DNA of 64,000 nt from Cephalotus follicularis (GCA_001972305.1 BDDD01000426.1:284617-348616); one strand, 5' to 3'; counted from the stretch's first letter, positions 46,868 to 58,149 are shown. Made by a program: numbers and translations. Notes: generated by a model not told the origin, from the sequence alone.

Positions 46868-47701
46868 CAAGTGGACAGCCGACTGTTGGGGAAGAACAGC
46901 CGACTGGATCATGCCTTGTTTTCGTACAACATGTGGCGAGATCACATGCAACAGCTAACAGGATAAGGGCATCTTTTAGGCGCCATCACATGCCAAATAA
47001 AATGTGTTGGACATGCACCATAGCTCCTGAACCTGTAGAGACTGAATGGAAGAGTGTGAGTGACATGTGTGTGTGTGTGTGTGCATGCAAGTGATGGAAG
47101 GAGAAATGGCACCTGGACCATGCAAACAGGCTGGGGGAGGAAAGAGGAGAGTTAACCTACATAAACACTCTGCCCATCTCTCTCTCTCGCCCAACACCTA
47201 TGAAAAAGGAAACCAGAAAGAAATTTGAGAGGAAGACACAGTGAGAAATCGTGAGAGGAGCTACTAGATTGGAGTTTGAGCTTTTGGGGAGCTCAAAACA
47301 TCACTGACCAAGAACTTAAAGAGGTGGACTTTTCGATTCCTAACTTGGAACCAAAGGTAGGGGTAATTGTTAAGAAATTATACATGTAAATTCGAGTTCT
47401 AAAATAATGTTACTCATTGGTGAATTGCATGTTAATATGGACTGTGGATTGTTGGATGAAGTATCATAGTTACTGTGGTCCATTAACATGATAAGTATAC
47501 TGGGTTCTAGATTGAGAATTGATTAGATTGCATGCATTACTATGTTGGATCCACTGGTGTTGTGATGAAATAGAGGAAATGCATGAACTGTGATAGTGTT
47601 TTGTGAACTACTGATGATATTCTATTGTGTGAATAGGGTTGAGTGACTTGCAAATAACTGGTTGGATGTAAATTGGACAATTGCATGTTACTAGTTTGCA
47701 G

Positions 47702-47960
47702 AACAGCCGACTGATTAGAGAAAATAGTCGACTTTTTAAGGTACACAGCCGACTGTCAAAGGAAAACAGCCGACTGTGCATGCGTTAGCCTCCCAGAAAT
47801 GGCAATAAGAATCATATGTACATTGTTCGTGTAGACAGTCGACTGTTGAGGAAAAACAGCCGGCTGCTCATGCACTAATCGCCTAGAACAACCGACTATT
47901 GGAGGAAAATAGTCGACTGCTCAAATAAACAGCCGACTGTTACAGGGAATAATCGACCTT
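47702..47960. repeat. Palindrome array 2 of LTR E, CAGCCGACTG flavour
   Basis: About ten motifs: cagccgactg (47705, 47747, 47768), cagtcgactg (47837), cagccggctg and agtcgactgc. Array 1 of the same LTR (43372-43490, continued 46873-46912) has the same flavour, while the related LTR C has GC-arm motifs at both sites. Confidence 0.84.
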
Positions 47961-49397
47961 TAGAGAAGGTGGTAAACATAGGTGCGACGCCAGCGATCTT
48001 AGATGCATTCTGAGCATATATTTGCATTATATATTGTACTATTAAGTGAACTGTGAACTAAATTGTGACTATTTTCTAAAATGTTTTATCATTTTAGAAG
48101 TTGATACATGATTTTAAATAAATCATTATTTTGTATGAAATACATATATTTTCAAATGAACGGAGAAGTAATCTCCAAATATTGTGAACTGCTTCAGAGA
48201 TGGCTTGTACATCAAAATTATTGTTTCAAGCATTTATAAATTATAAATTACTTGAGTTGCTTATTGAATGTGATTGCCAATAGCGGGGTATTGTTGTTAC
48301 TTAGCCACTGTGCTGGGTATCGTTGCTGCTGTTGTCGTTAGCGGAGTACTGTTGGTACTTAGTCGCCGTGCTAGTATTGTTTACTGTGTCCAGACTGGTG
48401 TTACTTGCCATCGCGCTAGTAACGTGGATGTTATTGTACTGATTGTGTTTGAGTGGTCCCCTTGAGGACATGGCTGATTATACTGACAAATATACATATT
48501 ATATGTATATGTATTGTTATACATTATGTAGTACATCATTGTGCATTCATACATGACACTCATTATTTTGACCCCGAACTGCATTTATAACTTCTCTACT
48601 TAGCCGAGTGAGGACAAAGGCTAACCCCTTACATTTCAGATTGATGTAGTAGGACCAATGTGGACACGCGTGGAGAAGTACAATTGTAATAATGTTACCT
48701 AGTGGAGTCGTAACTCCTGTTGGGATTGTTAAACTGTTTCATATTTATGTCTTTGTAACCGATGGATTTTCGATTATTTTTAATGGATTATGTATTGGAT
48801 AACTGTTATATTGGGATAATATATTTGATGGATTCCTACACATGATCAAATACTGTATTGAATGTTTTAATTCACGCTCCGTTTAAGGGCAATTGACCAT
48901 GGTTTATTTATGTTGTGGGTAACACATGCTATGGGACATGTGTTACGGTTTAATTTGGCTTATTATCGAATGCTTCCGCAATTGAAATAACTATTTAAAA
49001 GGTTTAAAATTTATCATAAAAATGGATAAGCCAAATATAATGTTAATTGCTACCACTTAATTGATGGTTACCAAAGGTGGGGTGTGATAGATGGGTCCAT
49101 ATATTGTGATATATTGTTGCTTTCCTCCTACGAGAGTGTGGATTGTTGAGGGATGAGCCCATATATGAACTGTGTTTTCTTTACAAGGGGACATAGTCCG
49201 ATAAACGAATACTTCATGCCCGATTTTCTGGAGATTTTAAGAGTTAGTTTTTATTTCAATTGATAATTCCACTGATGTAATATGACTTTGATCTAAAGCT
49301 TTATGTGTATATAGCAGTTTTGGAGAATGATTGATAAATGATATAATGGATTGAATGGAAGGTATCTCACGCGTCGGATCGTGGGGGTTTACTCTCG

Positions 49398-49971
49398 CGT
49401 AGTATTTATTGATGATATATTGGTGTATTCGAGGAGTGGGGAGGAGCACGCGTACCATCTGAGGTTAGTTTTGCAGATTCTCCAAGAACAGCGGTTGTAT
49501 GCCAAATTCAGAAAGTTTGAATTTTGGCTTGATCATGTGATCTTTCTTGGTCACATAGTATCTGGTAAGGGCTTGGCGGTGGATCCGTGGAAGACTGAGG
49601 TTGTTCGGGATTGGCCACAACCGAGGAATGTGACCGAGGTACGTAGTTTCCTTGGATTTGCGGGTTATTATCGGAGATTCATCCAGAACGTTTCGAGAAT
49701 AGCCGCACCATAGACGCAGTTGACTCAAAAGAAGACCTTGTTTATTTGGGATGGAGACTGCGAGGCTAGTTTCCGAGAGTTGAAGTATTTTTTGATTACT
49801 GCTCCCATCTTGGCATTACTCGAGGGTAATGAGGATTTTGCGGTTTATAGTAATGCTTTAGGTAAGGGACTGGGTTGCGTGTTGATGCAACATGGTAGAG
49901 TTATCGCTTATGCTTCGAGGAAGCTGCAGCCACATGAAGAGAATTACCCAACGCATGATCTTGAACTAGCG
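49398..49971 (+). pseudogene. pol: Ty3/gypsy RT palm and RNase H fragment (probably element C)
   Basis: It begins abruptly at the catalytic [10 protein letters not shown] (FIDD at 49405-49416), without the fingers, directly after truncated LTR D. It continues with [31 protein letters not shown] and [13 protein letters not shown], has a TAG at 49711, then RNase [20 protein letters not shown] and [11 protein letters not shown], where LTR L starts. It differs from A and B, so it is another family. A lost RT start and no integrase mean it is a relic. Confidence 0.82.
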
Positions 49972-52900
49972 TGTTGTTGTAATGATGCCCAATGGAAGCC
50001 CCGAATTTTATAACAGTAATTGTATAAATAATTATTGTAATATTTGACACAGCGTGTTGTTGTAATGAAGCCCAATGGAAGCCCGAGGCAATAATAGGTA
50101 TTGCGCATCGAAACCCGTAATTATAAGGCCCAAACGGCTAATAAAGCTTATTTTTAATGCGCGACAGTAAGCCCCTATGTTCGCATTATTATTGCGGTCA
50201 TTTTAGTGGTCGTTTGGATAATTTATATCGCAATGCGTGGAATAATTGGGACCCATGCCTTATGATTTTGCTAGTGAATACCAAGAAGGGAAGAAAATTT
50301 ATAAAGGAGAAAGGGAGAGAAGACGGACGCATAACACGCCCATGTGAAGAAAGAAAGCAGTGAGCGCACAAGGTGCCGACACTAGAAAGAAAGCGAGAGA
50401 GCGGGAGAGAGAGAGAGGCGTTGGGCGCACCGAAGAAGACGATGGCGCCAGACCAAGAGCTCGCCGGTCAGAGCATCCACCGCTGACAGTATGCCTTCTT
50501 TCCTCTTCTCTTCTCTTTTCTTCTCTTTTTTTCTTTTTCATCTCCCCGATGCCTTACATCACTGTCATTGTTTCCGTGCGTTCCACCGACAGTAATCGTA
50601 GCGAGTGGGGCTGGTCTTCGCTTAGAAGGTCGGCTACACCTATTTCAGTGACCATTTAGGCGTCATTTGGCCTGAATAGGCCGGATTGGGGTCACTGAGT
50701 CAACTTGGCGAGTCCATCTCATCAACGCCTATGACGCGACGTTTGTTATTGAGTCATAGTGAGTCTCGGTCGCCAATGACTTGATCGAAGGATTTTAATG
50801 CCGGTTATCCCATGAACGGAGTTAGACGAACTAGTCGAAGCTCTGGCGAGAAGACTCAACGCCAATTCATGTCGAGTTACGGGCAGAGACGCCTAGAGAC
50901 AGCAGTTTTACGGTATTTTTATGAAGCGGACAGAAATATGTAAGTTTGGCGAGTCGACTCAGTGAGTCAAACTCACTGCCGGTTGTGACTGTGCGATTCA
51001 CGGCGAGTCACGGTGATCCCCCGATAGCATTGTATAGATCAGCCAATTTGGAGCCTGTTTATGGCGTGGCCGGAGCCCCGATGTGTTGGCCAGAATCTGG
51101 CCGGAGCTCCGGTGACGACAATGTGTATTTGCTACCTGTGTGTAGATCGTAACGGAATGTGATGGTTATTGTAGTGATACAAGGAGAGAAAGAGAACTCT
51201 GATGACACAAGATGGAGCTGTGCTCGTGACAACGAGTGAAGCTTAAAGGAGGTTGCAGTTCGTGGATTCCGCTGCCAATCCCAACTCGCAACTCAATTGG
51301 TAACAGGTAGGGTATTCATATGCTCCGATGGTACGTGCCAGATGACTATTGGTTGATCCCTTTCGTATACGCTGGTATGGGACGGTAGTATACGAATGGT
51401 AGATCACTAGAGTGGGTTATACTACTTGCATTGCATTCATGCATTCTAAATGGTTTTATGGATTGATATGTGTATGAATTGTAATTGTATGGATGCATGA
51501 TTGTATATATATACATACGAGTATACGGATGGATATGTATATTGCATATGGCATATGGTATAAGGGTTAGATATTGAATTGAGAGGAGATGAGTTCTTGC
51601 CTTCTCTCAATTCACGAGCTATGGGATGAATCCTAAAGGGCTTTGAACTGGTTTTGGACATGGTTTTCACTAATTTGCGAACTGTTTTGCAAAACGATAT
51701 TTCTGTCGAAACCGTCAACACTTTCTTCTTAACTAGCGACGCTTTTTTGTGTTAAACCAAACAGTCGATGCCTTATTCTTTCAAACAAACCGTTGATGCT
51801 TTATACTTGTGCTTTATAAAACTGTCAACACCCCAGGCTAAGCATCTATGCTTAGTGCGCTATTTTAATTAAACACAACTGTTTCATATGGTGTTGATCA
51901 GAAATGGGTTTCTATACAAATGGATTTCATAGGATGCCTCCCTAAGGCCTTGTAGCCTATGAAAATCCTCTTGTGACATTTTTAAACTACGGATCAATCT
52001 GCAAAATGAATCTTTAAAGAAAGTTCCATAAAAATGGGATTTTATACAAATGGTTTTCAAAAATGGTTAGGATAGTTCCATTGGGACATCTAGATGCGGA
52101 TTCTCCCATTTGTACTTCCTTTCTATTCATTATAACTTCGATAGGGACCAACCGAATGATTACGGAAATTGATCACAGAAATGGATTATGGAAACAAAAA
52201 TGGCCATTGAATATGAAAAATGAGTTATGATTACGGAAATGATCTTTACTTGATTTGACGGACGTGGATCCATGAGATCCTTTACAAAATGGTCCCTATT
52301 ATTTAAAAGCATTGTCACGCCCCCATTTCGGTAAGACAACATTAAAGCGGTAAAGGCAATTAACACATAAATTTAGCTCATGCAATTACCATAAAATTTA
52401 AACTCATAAACAAGATATCAGTTGCGGAAGCATAAGATTCATAAGCTGAAAACACGTAACGTGCATCCCATACTGCATACTACCCAATTACAAGCCATTG
52501 TTAAAAGCCCACAAATGGAGCGTGATCACAGTACATTAAAGAAAGCCCAGTTTTATCAAAACCAAAAGAACAGTACATTAAAATCTTAACACAATAGTTT
52601 ATTACAAAGCGAAAGAACGTAAAGCCAACAACAAGAAGCTAAGACTTGCTCTTCGTCCATGCTATCCCACCAGTCAGCTGCATCAATCTGTAAAGTAGGG
52701 GGTTAGCTTTTGTCCTCACTCGGCTAAGTCATAAAAGTAGTTCGGGATTAACATTAAAAGCATGTCATGATATGAATGCATAGATGATGCAATGCAGTAG
52801 AAATCCCAGTTTATATATATATATGTTTAACAGTACAGTAAAATATCAGTGGGGGCATATAATATATATATGAAAATATATGTATGCAACAACAGTACAG

Positions 52901-53589
52901 TAATAACCCGGCCAGGGCTACATCATCAGGCACAGTAATGTCCGAGAAGGACCAACATGCAGTACAGGATGTCCATAAAGGACCACAACAGGCAAGCAGT
53001 ATATTTAACGCCGCCAACTTCTGGCCCCACGCTACACTCCCACTCCAGTCCCTACTTCAGGCAACCGACCGAGGCAACAGTACAGTACAGTACAGTGAGT
53101 CACCCAGCCAACTCCTGGCCCCTAGGTCAACCCTACCACTAGCCGACGCTGGCAGTCTCCGCAATGCAACCAGCGGCTCAAGCACAAACATAGTACAATT
53201 CACAGAGCAAACAGTGAATCCAAGCAGTAACAGTACGGTAAATAGTACAGTAGTGATCGTTTAGATCCACAATAGGCAGTTCGTTTCCAAAATCTTTCCA
53301 AAAGTGACAACATTGAAATATGTATTTTCAGTAGAAAATACTTTTAAACAGTTTCAGTAGTGGAAATCGCTTTCCAAAAAAGTTCCAAAATACGAAAACA
53401 ATATTCATTTCGTACTTAACATAGTAGTTTCAATTTATATATGCATTTCTAAAGTAGCAATACTTAGAAATCATAATCCGATTACAAACAGTCCAGAACA
53501 GGTAGTAAACAGTGTATATGCAATGCATACAAATGCTCAAGTGCATCCTAGCAGGAATCGGGATCGTTTCGCATTGTTTTAAGCAAGAA

Positions 53590-53732
53590 GAGTCCAACAG
53601 CAGTCCAACCAGTCAGCTGGAATCCTTACCAGTCGGTTGTTCTGGGTCGAGCAGTACCCAATAGTCGGCTGGTTCCTTCTACCAGTCGACTGTCCATTAG
53701 GCAGTCGGCTGTTATCCTTTAATAGTCGACTG
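53590..53732. repeat. Palindrome array, CAGTCGACTG flavour (LTR M, left)
   Basis: About seven motifs: ccagtcagctgg, ccagtcggttg, atagtcggctgg, ccagtcgactgtcc, gcagtcggctg and atagtcgactgtg. Copia 2 is inserted exactly at the end of the last motif. Confidence 0.83.
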
Positions 53733-54660
53733 TGAATAAACTACAAGGGGGGGGGGGGTGAATTGTAGTTTCTAAAAATAATCTAAACTTTTCGCAATGA
53801 ACAATAATAATGAACAATATCAGTATAAACAATAATGTAAAGAGATAGAGCTAGGGGATTTGCAAACACTAGTTTAGAGTGGTTCGGCCAAACTCTTGCC
53901 TACGTCCACGTTTCCCAAGGATCTCCTTGAGTTTCCACTAGTTCTCCGAATACAATTGCGGGTGTTATTCGGTACACCTTTGTGATTGACCTCAATCACT
54001 TATAACTCTCTTTGGGTTCACTCCCCAAATTCACTAGGGTTCACTCCCCTATTACAATCAAAGTATAAAGTGTAGTGTTTGTAACTAAACCTCTCACAAG
54101 GTTGGATATTACAAGATATAATTTGCTCAATTCAGTGAGAACAAGAAAATAGCTTAAAGTGTGAAGAGAAAGCTTTTAGAATGAACTTTGAATTTGATTT
54201 GATCTTTGTATGTTTGTTTTGCTTGATCTTTGTATGTATGATTTTCTCCACACTTTTCTCTGAGGTTTCAGTCTTCCTTTTATAGCCATAAAAGGTTTGT
54301 AGTCGTTGCATGAATTATGGAAGCTTTTGATTAAAGAATGTGTAGTTGCAATCTTTGATTATTGTCTCTACTGGTATAAAGACGTCGACTTCTTTCGAAA
54401 GGCGTCGATGTCTTTGTAGCTGATAGCCGTTGGAAGTGCTTGTACTAGCCGTTCCAGGTTTCCCGGGTCTTGTTCATTTAAAAAGACGTCGATGTCTTTT
54501 TAAAAGGCGTCGATGTCATTTCTGGGAAATCTCCAGGTATTGACACTTTGAACATCACATCGACTTCTTCTGTGGGAGTCAATGTATTTTCTGGGAAATG
54601 CAGGTAGCTCTAGAAAGGCGTCGATGTCTATGTAAAGGCGTCGATGTCTTTCGTACGGAC
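53733..54660 (-). repeat. Copia 2 LTR (5'-truncated), with G12 run
   Basis: Part of it (54325-54650) matches the copia 1 LTR (443-775): sequence around tagccgtt(c/t)caggtttcc and the array are shared. The end carries a run of 12 G at 53747-53758 inside gggggtgaattgtag. The array (54378-54660) has eight or so motifs. The 5' start tgttgacg seen at 1149 is absent here. Confidence 0.75.
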
Positions 54661-55982
54661 GTCTTGGAGTCTCTTCGCAACGATCAATAGTCTTGGAGTC
54701 GGCAAGCTTCCGTTCCATTCTTTTTAGACGCCTCTTAACGACTCTTCGATCGTAGTAGACGGTGTCATCAACATTTTTGTACTCAGAATGAAGTATTTTA
54801 TGATCATTCTCCAATCTACCGAGTCGCGTGTTGACTTGCTCAAATTTATCATCAAGCGAGGCTTGCATGGAAGCGAATTGAGAACGCATGAACTCCATCA
54901 CCCTGTCATAATCAGTGGTGGATGAGGAGCTTTGAGCTTGAGGCTGAGCAGGGACAGCTTCTCCTTGAGCTTCCCAAGGTGGGTTCTCTTCTTGTTCTTC
55001 AATAGCAATTCTAGGCCCTTGATCCACTTTGGGGCAATAGGTCCAAATTCCTTCTCGCTTTTTCCACCCCATCCGATTCAAAGTACTCTTGTTGTACGTG
55101 TCTTCTTTCTTCAACTTTGTTGCAATCTCTCCTTCTAGCCGAATGTGAAAGTGTTGGAAGACTTTGGTAAGAATGGATCCGAAAGGGAGTACGGATTTCT
55201 TTTGTGAGAATGCTCTAACCATAGTCTTGAGCATGAGGAGAGAAAAACAAAACTCAATTTTGGATAGGATGCACCACATTAGAAAAACTTGCATCCTAGA
55301 CAATTTTGCATACCCTCCACCGGTGGGTAGAATTTAATGTACAATAAGATGGTGGAGAAGCCTATGGTGTACTGACAATCTATTTGTGGCCAGTGCCATG
55401 TTTGGATGAACATTTGGATCATTAAGGTAGAGAATAGACAAAATTTGGTTAGGGTGAAAACCCTCAACCTCCGGCCATTTTTTTGTGTTCAAACACATAT
55501 AAACCGGTGTGTGGAATATGTAAAATAGAAGCTAGAATCCTCGCATCTAGATAAATTCTTTCTCCTTTAACATAAGAAGAGAGGGAAAATTCCTCATTTT
55601 GGCTAGAAACCATCCTAACGTTAGAATAAAATTCCTTGACCAATTTGATGTAAAAAGGGTCAGAAATTTGAACAAGAGGAATGAGATGGAGGTCCTCTAA
55701 CCAAGAAACAAACGAAAACTCGGAGGAACAGAAATCTAAGTCAATATTTCTGCCTCCCATGACTCTTTTGTCAACAAAAGCAACACTTCTCAATGGGACA
55801 GGGGCTTGCTCTTCGGATTCGGAATCCGATTGGAGAGCTGGATCAGGGGAAGGTTCTCTATTCTCAAGCCTCTGCTTTTTAGCAGATTTCGGTGACTGAG
55901 AGGAAGAAGTACCCTTCTTTTTGGCACCCTGTTTTGATCTGACCATTTTCACAAATAGATGGTGTGGACAAGAGAAATACAC
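54500..55982 (-). pseudogene. Copia 2 accessory ORF, putative plant transposon protein-like
   Basis: The Met at 55946 (MVRSKQGAKKKGTSSS) starts a basic, low-complexity N-terminus. Then comes a region (FYIKLVKEFYSNVRM, YVKGERIYLDARILASILHIP) that resembles the plant transposon-associated domain found in many retrotransposon ORFs. A one-base expansion in an A run near 55480 causes a frameshift, and a TAA near 55337 is nonsense relative to copy 1. From 55303 it continues with VFLMWCILSKIEF and a C-terminal coiled-coil-like stretch (FASMQASLDDKFEQVNTRL). The frame then runs into the palindrome array (IDAF repeats) to 54500. It sits where SIRE elements carry an env-like ORF; function unknown. Confidence 0.7.
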
Positions 55983-56174
55983 AGAGAATGATAAAAACGG
56001 ATGATTTGGACGACACGAAAACAGTTTTTGAAGATGGAGAAGTAATCAGGGGATGCTTTACGACCAAACGGAACAATTTTTGACAGAAAAATGAGAGAGA
56101 AGAAAATTTTCGAAATGCTCAGAAATGGAGGGAAGATGAGAAATGAACATGAAGTCAACTTTTTATGAAGAAGT

Positions 56175-56425
56175 CGATTTTTGAGTAAAAGACGTCGACG
56201 TGATTAAAAAGAAGTCGACGCGTTCTTTAAATGAACGGAAGAAATCGATACAGAAAACGATGCGTTTTGAAAAGCATCGACGTGTTTAAAAAGGAGTCGA
56301 CGTGTTTCAGTGAAACACAAAGGGATCGACATTTTTCAAAAAGGATCGACATGATTTTCATGAGTCATACAGTTTTGCAGAAAAGAAGTCGACGACATTT
56401 TGTAAAGCATAAAATTTCCAGAAAA
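56175..56425. repeat. Palindrome array between copia 2 RNase H and accessory ORF
   Basis: About ten motifs such as gacgtcgacgtg, aagtcgacgcg, gcatcgacgtg, gagtcgacgtg and aagtcgacgac. It lies in a non-coding spacer (55983-56544), not in the LTR. Confidence 0.8.
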
Positions 56426-56544
56426 GAAGTCAACTCTTTTGTAAAACAGAGCAGAAAAATCAAGCCAAAAACAGAACAATAACTAAAACAATCATCATAT
56501 CAAATATGCAATCAATCAAACATATCATTCAAACATCATAAACA

Positions 56545-57228
56545 TCATTCAATCTCACATAAACCTAATTCTCTTCTAAACATATAAAAGGTTTGTTCAT
56601 CTAACGGTTTTGTGAAAATGTCCGCGACTTGTTCTTCGGTAGGGACGAAAACTAATTCTATATCACCTTTTTCACTATGGTCTTTAATGAAGTGATATCT
56701 AATGTCTATGTGCTTGGTTCTTGAGTGATGAACGGGATTTTTCCCTAAGCAAATAGCACTAGTGTTGTCACACCTAATTGGTACTTTTTCAAAAGTAAAC
56801 CCATAATCAAGGAGTTGTTGCTTCATCCACATTACTTGTGCGCAACAACTGCCTGCGGCAATGTATTCAGCTTCGGTAGTTGAAAGAGCTACTGAATTTT
56901 GTTTCTTGCTAAACCAAGAAATGAGCATATTGCCTAAGAATTGACAAGTGCCACTTGTGCGCTTTCTATCCACTTTATATCCTCCGAAATCGGCATCGGA
57001 GTAAGTGTGTAGGTCAAATGATGATTGCCTAGGATACCATAATCCTAAGGTCGGTGTATATGCTAAATATTTGAAAATGCGTTTTACGGCATGCAAATGT
57101 GATTCTTTGGGACAAGCTTGAAATCTAGCACACAAACAAACACTAAACAATATATCCGGCCTACTTACCGTTAAATAGAGCAAAGATCCTATAATACTCC
57201 TATATAGTTTTTGATCGATTGACTTACC
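56545..57228 (-). pseudogene. pol: Copia 2 RNase H
   Basis: Follows RT in the same frame after a single TAA (57229-57231). RSIIGSLLYLTVSRPDILFS, SDADFGGYKVDRKRTSGTC, ALSTTEAEYIAAGSCCAQ, IRCDNTSAICLGKNPVHH, RTKHIDIRYHFIKD and ADIFTKPLDE are the usual copia RNase H landmarks; the active-site D, E and D residues are present. The frame is open to the natural TGA at 56545. No other break is visible. Confidence 0.9.
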
Positions 57229-57543
57229 TTACTCATCTTTGTCAAGCTTTGTTGTTGTGCTCATGGGTGTTTTGCTCTTTTTAGCACTCGCCATCCCAAA
57301 TCTCTTAAGTAAGTCCTTGACATACTTTGATTGATTGATGAAGATGCCTTCCTCCAATTGTTTGACTTGAAGTCCGAGGAAGTAATTGAGCTCACCCATC
57401 ATGCTCATCTCGAATTCCACCTGCATAATCTTAGCAAAGTTCTTGCACAAGTTTTTGTTAGTAGAACCGAATATGATATCATCCACATATATTTGAACAA
57501 TCAAAATTTCACATAATCTCATTTGATTCTCAGTAGCAAGCAT
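57229..57543 (-). pseudogene. pol: Copia 2 reverse transcriptase, C-terminal part
   Basis: Encodes the catalytic YVDDIIFGSTN, MSMMGELNYFLGLQVKQ, GIFINQSKYVKDLLKRFGM and KTPMSTTTKLDKDE, then TAA. The N-terminal two thirds of RT is missing because copia 2 is cut near 57545, where LTR M resumes. The Met at 57543 is internal or junctional, not a start codon. Confidence 0.88.
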
Positions 57544-58149
57544 AGCAGATGAAAAACAGTAGCAACCACGTCTTAAAATCGGTAACTACAACTCACGCAA
57601 CCAGGCATTCAAATCATGGAACATGCAGTAACTTTAAACTCAAAATACCATTACAACTTCCCCTACCTTTTGATTCCAAGTTAGGAATCTGTAAGTCCAC
57701 CTCTTTGTGTTCCAACAGTGACGTTTTGGGATCCCAGAAGTTCCAACTCCAAGCCCACCAGCTCCAAGAACAGCCCAATAGCTCCAACCCGAGCTCCAAG
57801 CTTCAACAATGGAGAAACACTCCCTTCCCTCTTTTCTCTGTGTTTTTCTCTACTATCCTCTTTGGTTCTTAGACTTTTTAGTACCAGGACGAAGGACATG
57901 AGTGAAGACGTTTTATGCAGAGTGTTTCTCTCCCTCTCTTCCTTATCTCCCTTCACATGGCACTAAATGCCAAATTTCTATTCCACATGCATGCACACAC
58001 CCACGGGTCTAAACTCCTTCCCCCCATGAAGTTTGCATGATCCACAGGTGTCCTCTTCTTCCATTCCTTAGTTGCATGAAACATAGATGGCACCCACTTC
58101 CATCTGTCAGCTGTAGCATGTGATTTCCATCACATGCAACAAAACAGAG

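Larger units (their letters stand above)
43210..49089 (+). mobile_element. Solo LTR E with TSD (contains solo LTR F)
   Basis: It runs from tgtaacgcccgggttttt to ggtggggtgtgata, flanked by identical gatgg (43205-43209, 49090-49094). Without F it is about 2.5 kb, the same family as the 5' LTR of C: the gcttaaagaggtggact-like segment (47317-47334) and the ttagccgagtgaggac block (48601-48616) match. There is no interior region. Two arrays, both CAGCCGACTG flavour, lie at 43372-43490/46873-46912 and 47702-47960. Confidence 0.88.
39836..49397 (+). mobile_element. LTR D, 3'-truncated (39836-43209 and 49090-49397)
   Basis: It starts tgtaatacccctaata within element C pol and reaches ggtatctcacgcgtcgg...gggggtttactctcgcg, stopping about 25 bp short of the family end (gggcgtgaca, as at 1250) directly at RT coding sequence. 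It matches LTR L in order: GAGTCGACTC cluster (40215-40420), CG palindromes (41065-41235), cctccctaaggcctt (41311-41325), gataaacgaatacttcatgcc (49200-49220). It carries long actgttactg-type repeats (41520-42390). Solo LTR E interrupts it. Confidence 0.78.
23122..49971 (+). mobile_element. Ty3/gypsy element C (discontinuous: 23122-29792, 39808-39835, probably 49398-49971)
   Basis: It has a 5' LTR (23122-28142 including G copy 2), a PBS (28147), gag with a zinc knuckle, and a protease. The protease is split by B with TSD gtgct, and C resumes for 28 bp at 39808. LTR D then follows, and a gypsy RT/RNase H fragment reappears at 49398; by position and type it is probably the continuation of C, with about 0.7 kb of pol lost at the D junction. 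The 3' LTR is not in the window. Joining 49398-49971 to C is inference. Confidence 0.7.
53733..57545 (-). mobile_element. SIRE-like Ty1/copia remnant (copia 2) inserted in LTR M
   Basis: Order on the minus strand: RT (57543-57229), RNase H (to 56545), a spacer with a palindrome array, an accessory ORF (55982 to about 54700) and LTR sequence down to 53733, where it ends cttgtagtttattca. RNase H wording (VCLCARFQACPKESHLHAV) is typical of the SIRE lineage, which often carries an extra ORF after pol. The 5' LTR, gag, integrase and most of RT are missing at about 57545. The 3' LTR start is also missing, as the ORF runs straight into the array near 54660. Confidence 0.83.

Noticed and set aside
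52884..53264. 126-codon open frame
   Set aside because: It follows the acagtacagt repeat field of LTR M and has no recognisable domain.
53747..53758. Run of 12 G as a polypurine tract
   Set aside because: It is inside the LTR end of copia 2, not adjacent to an LTR start on either strand, so it does not fit a PPT.
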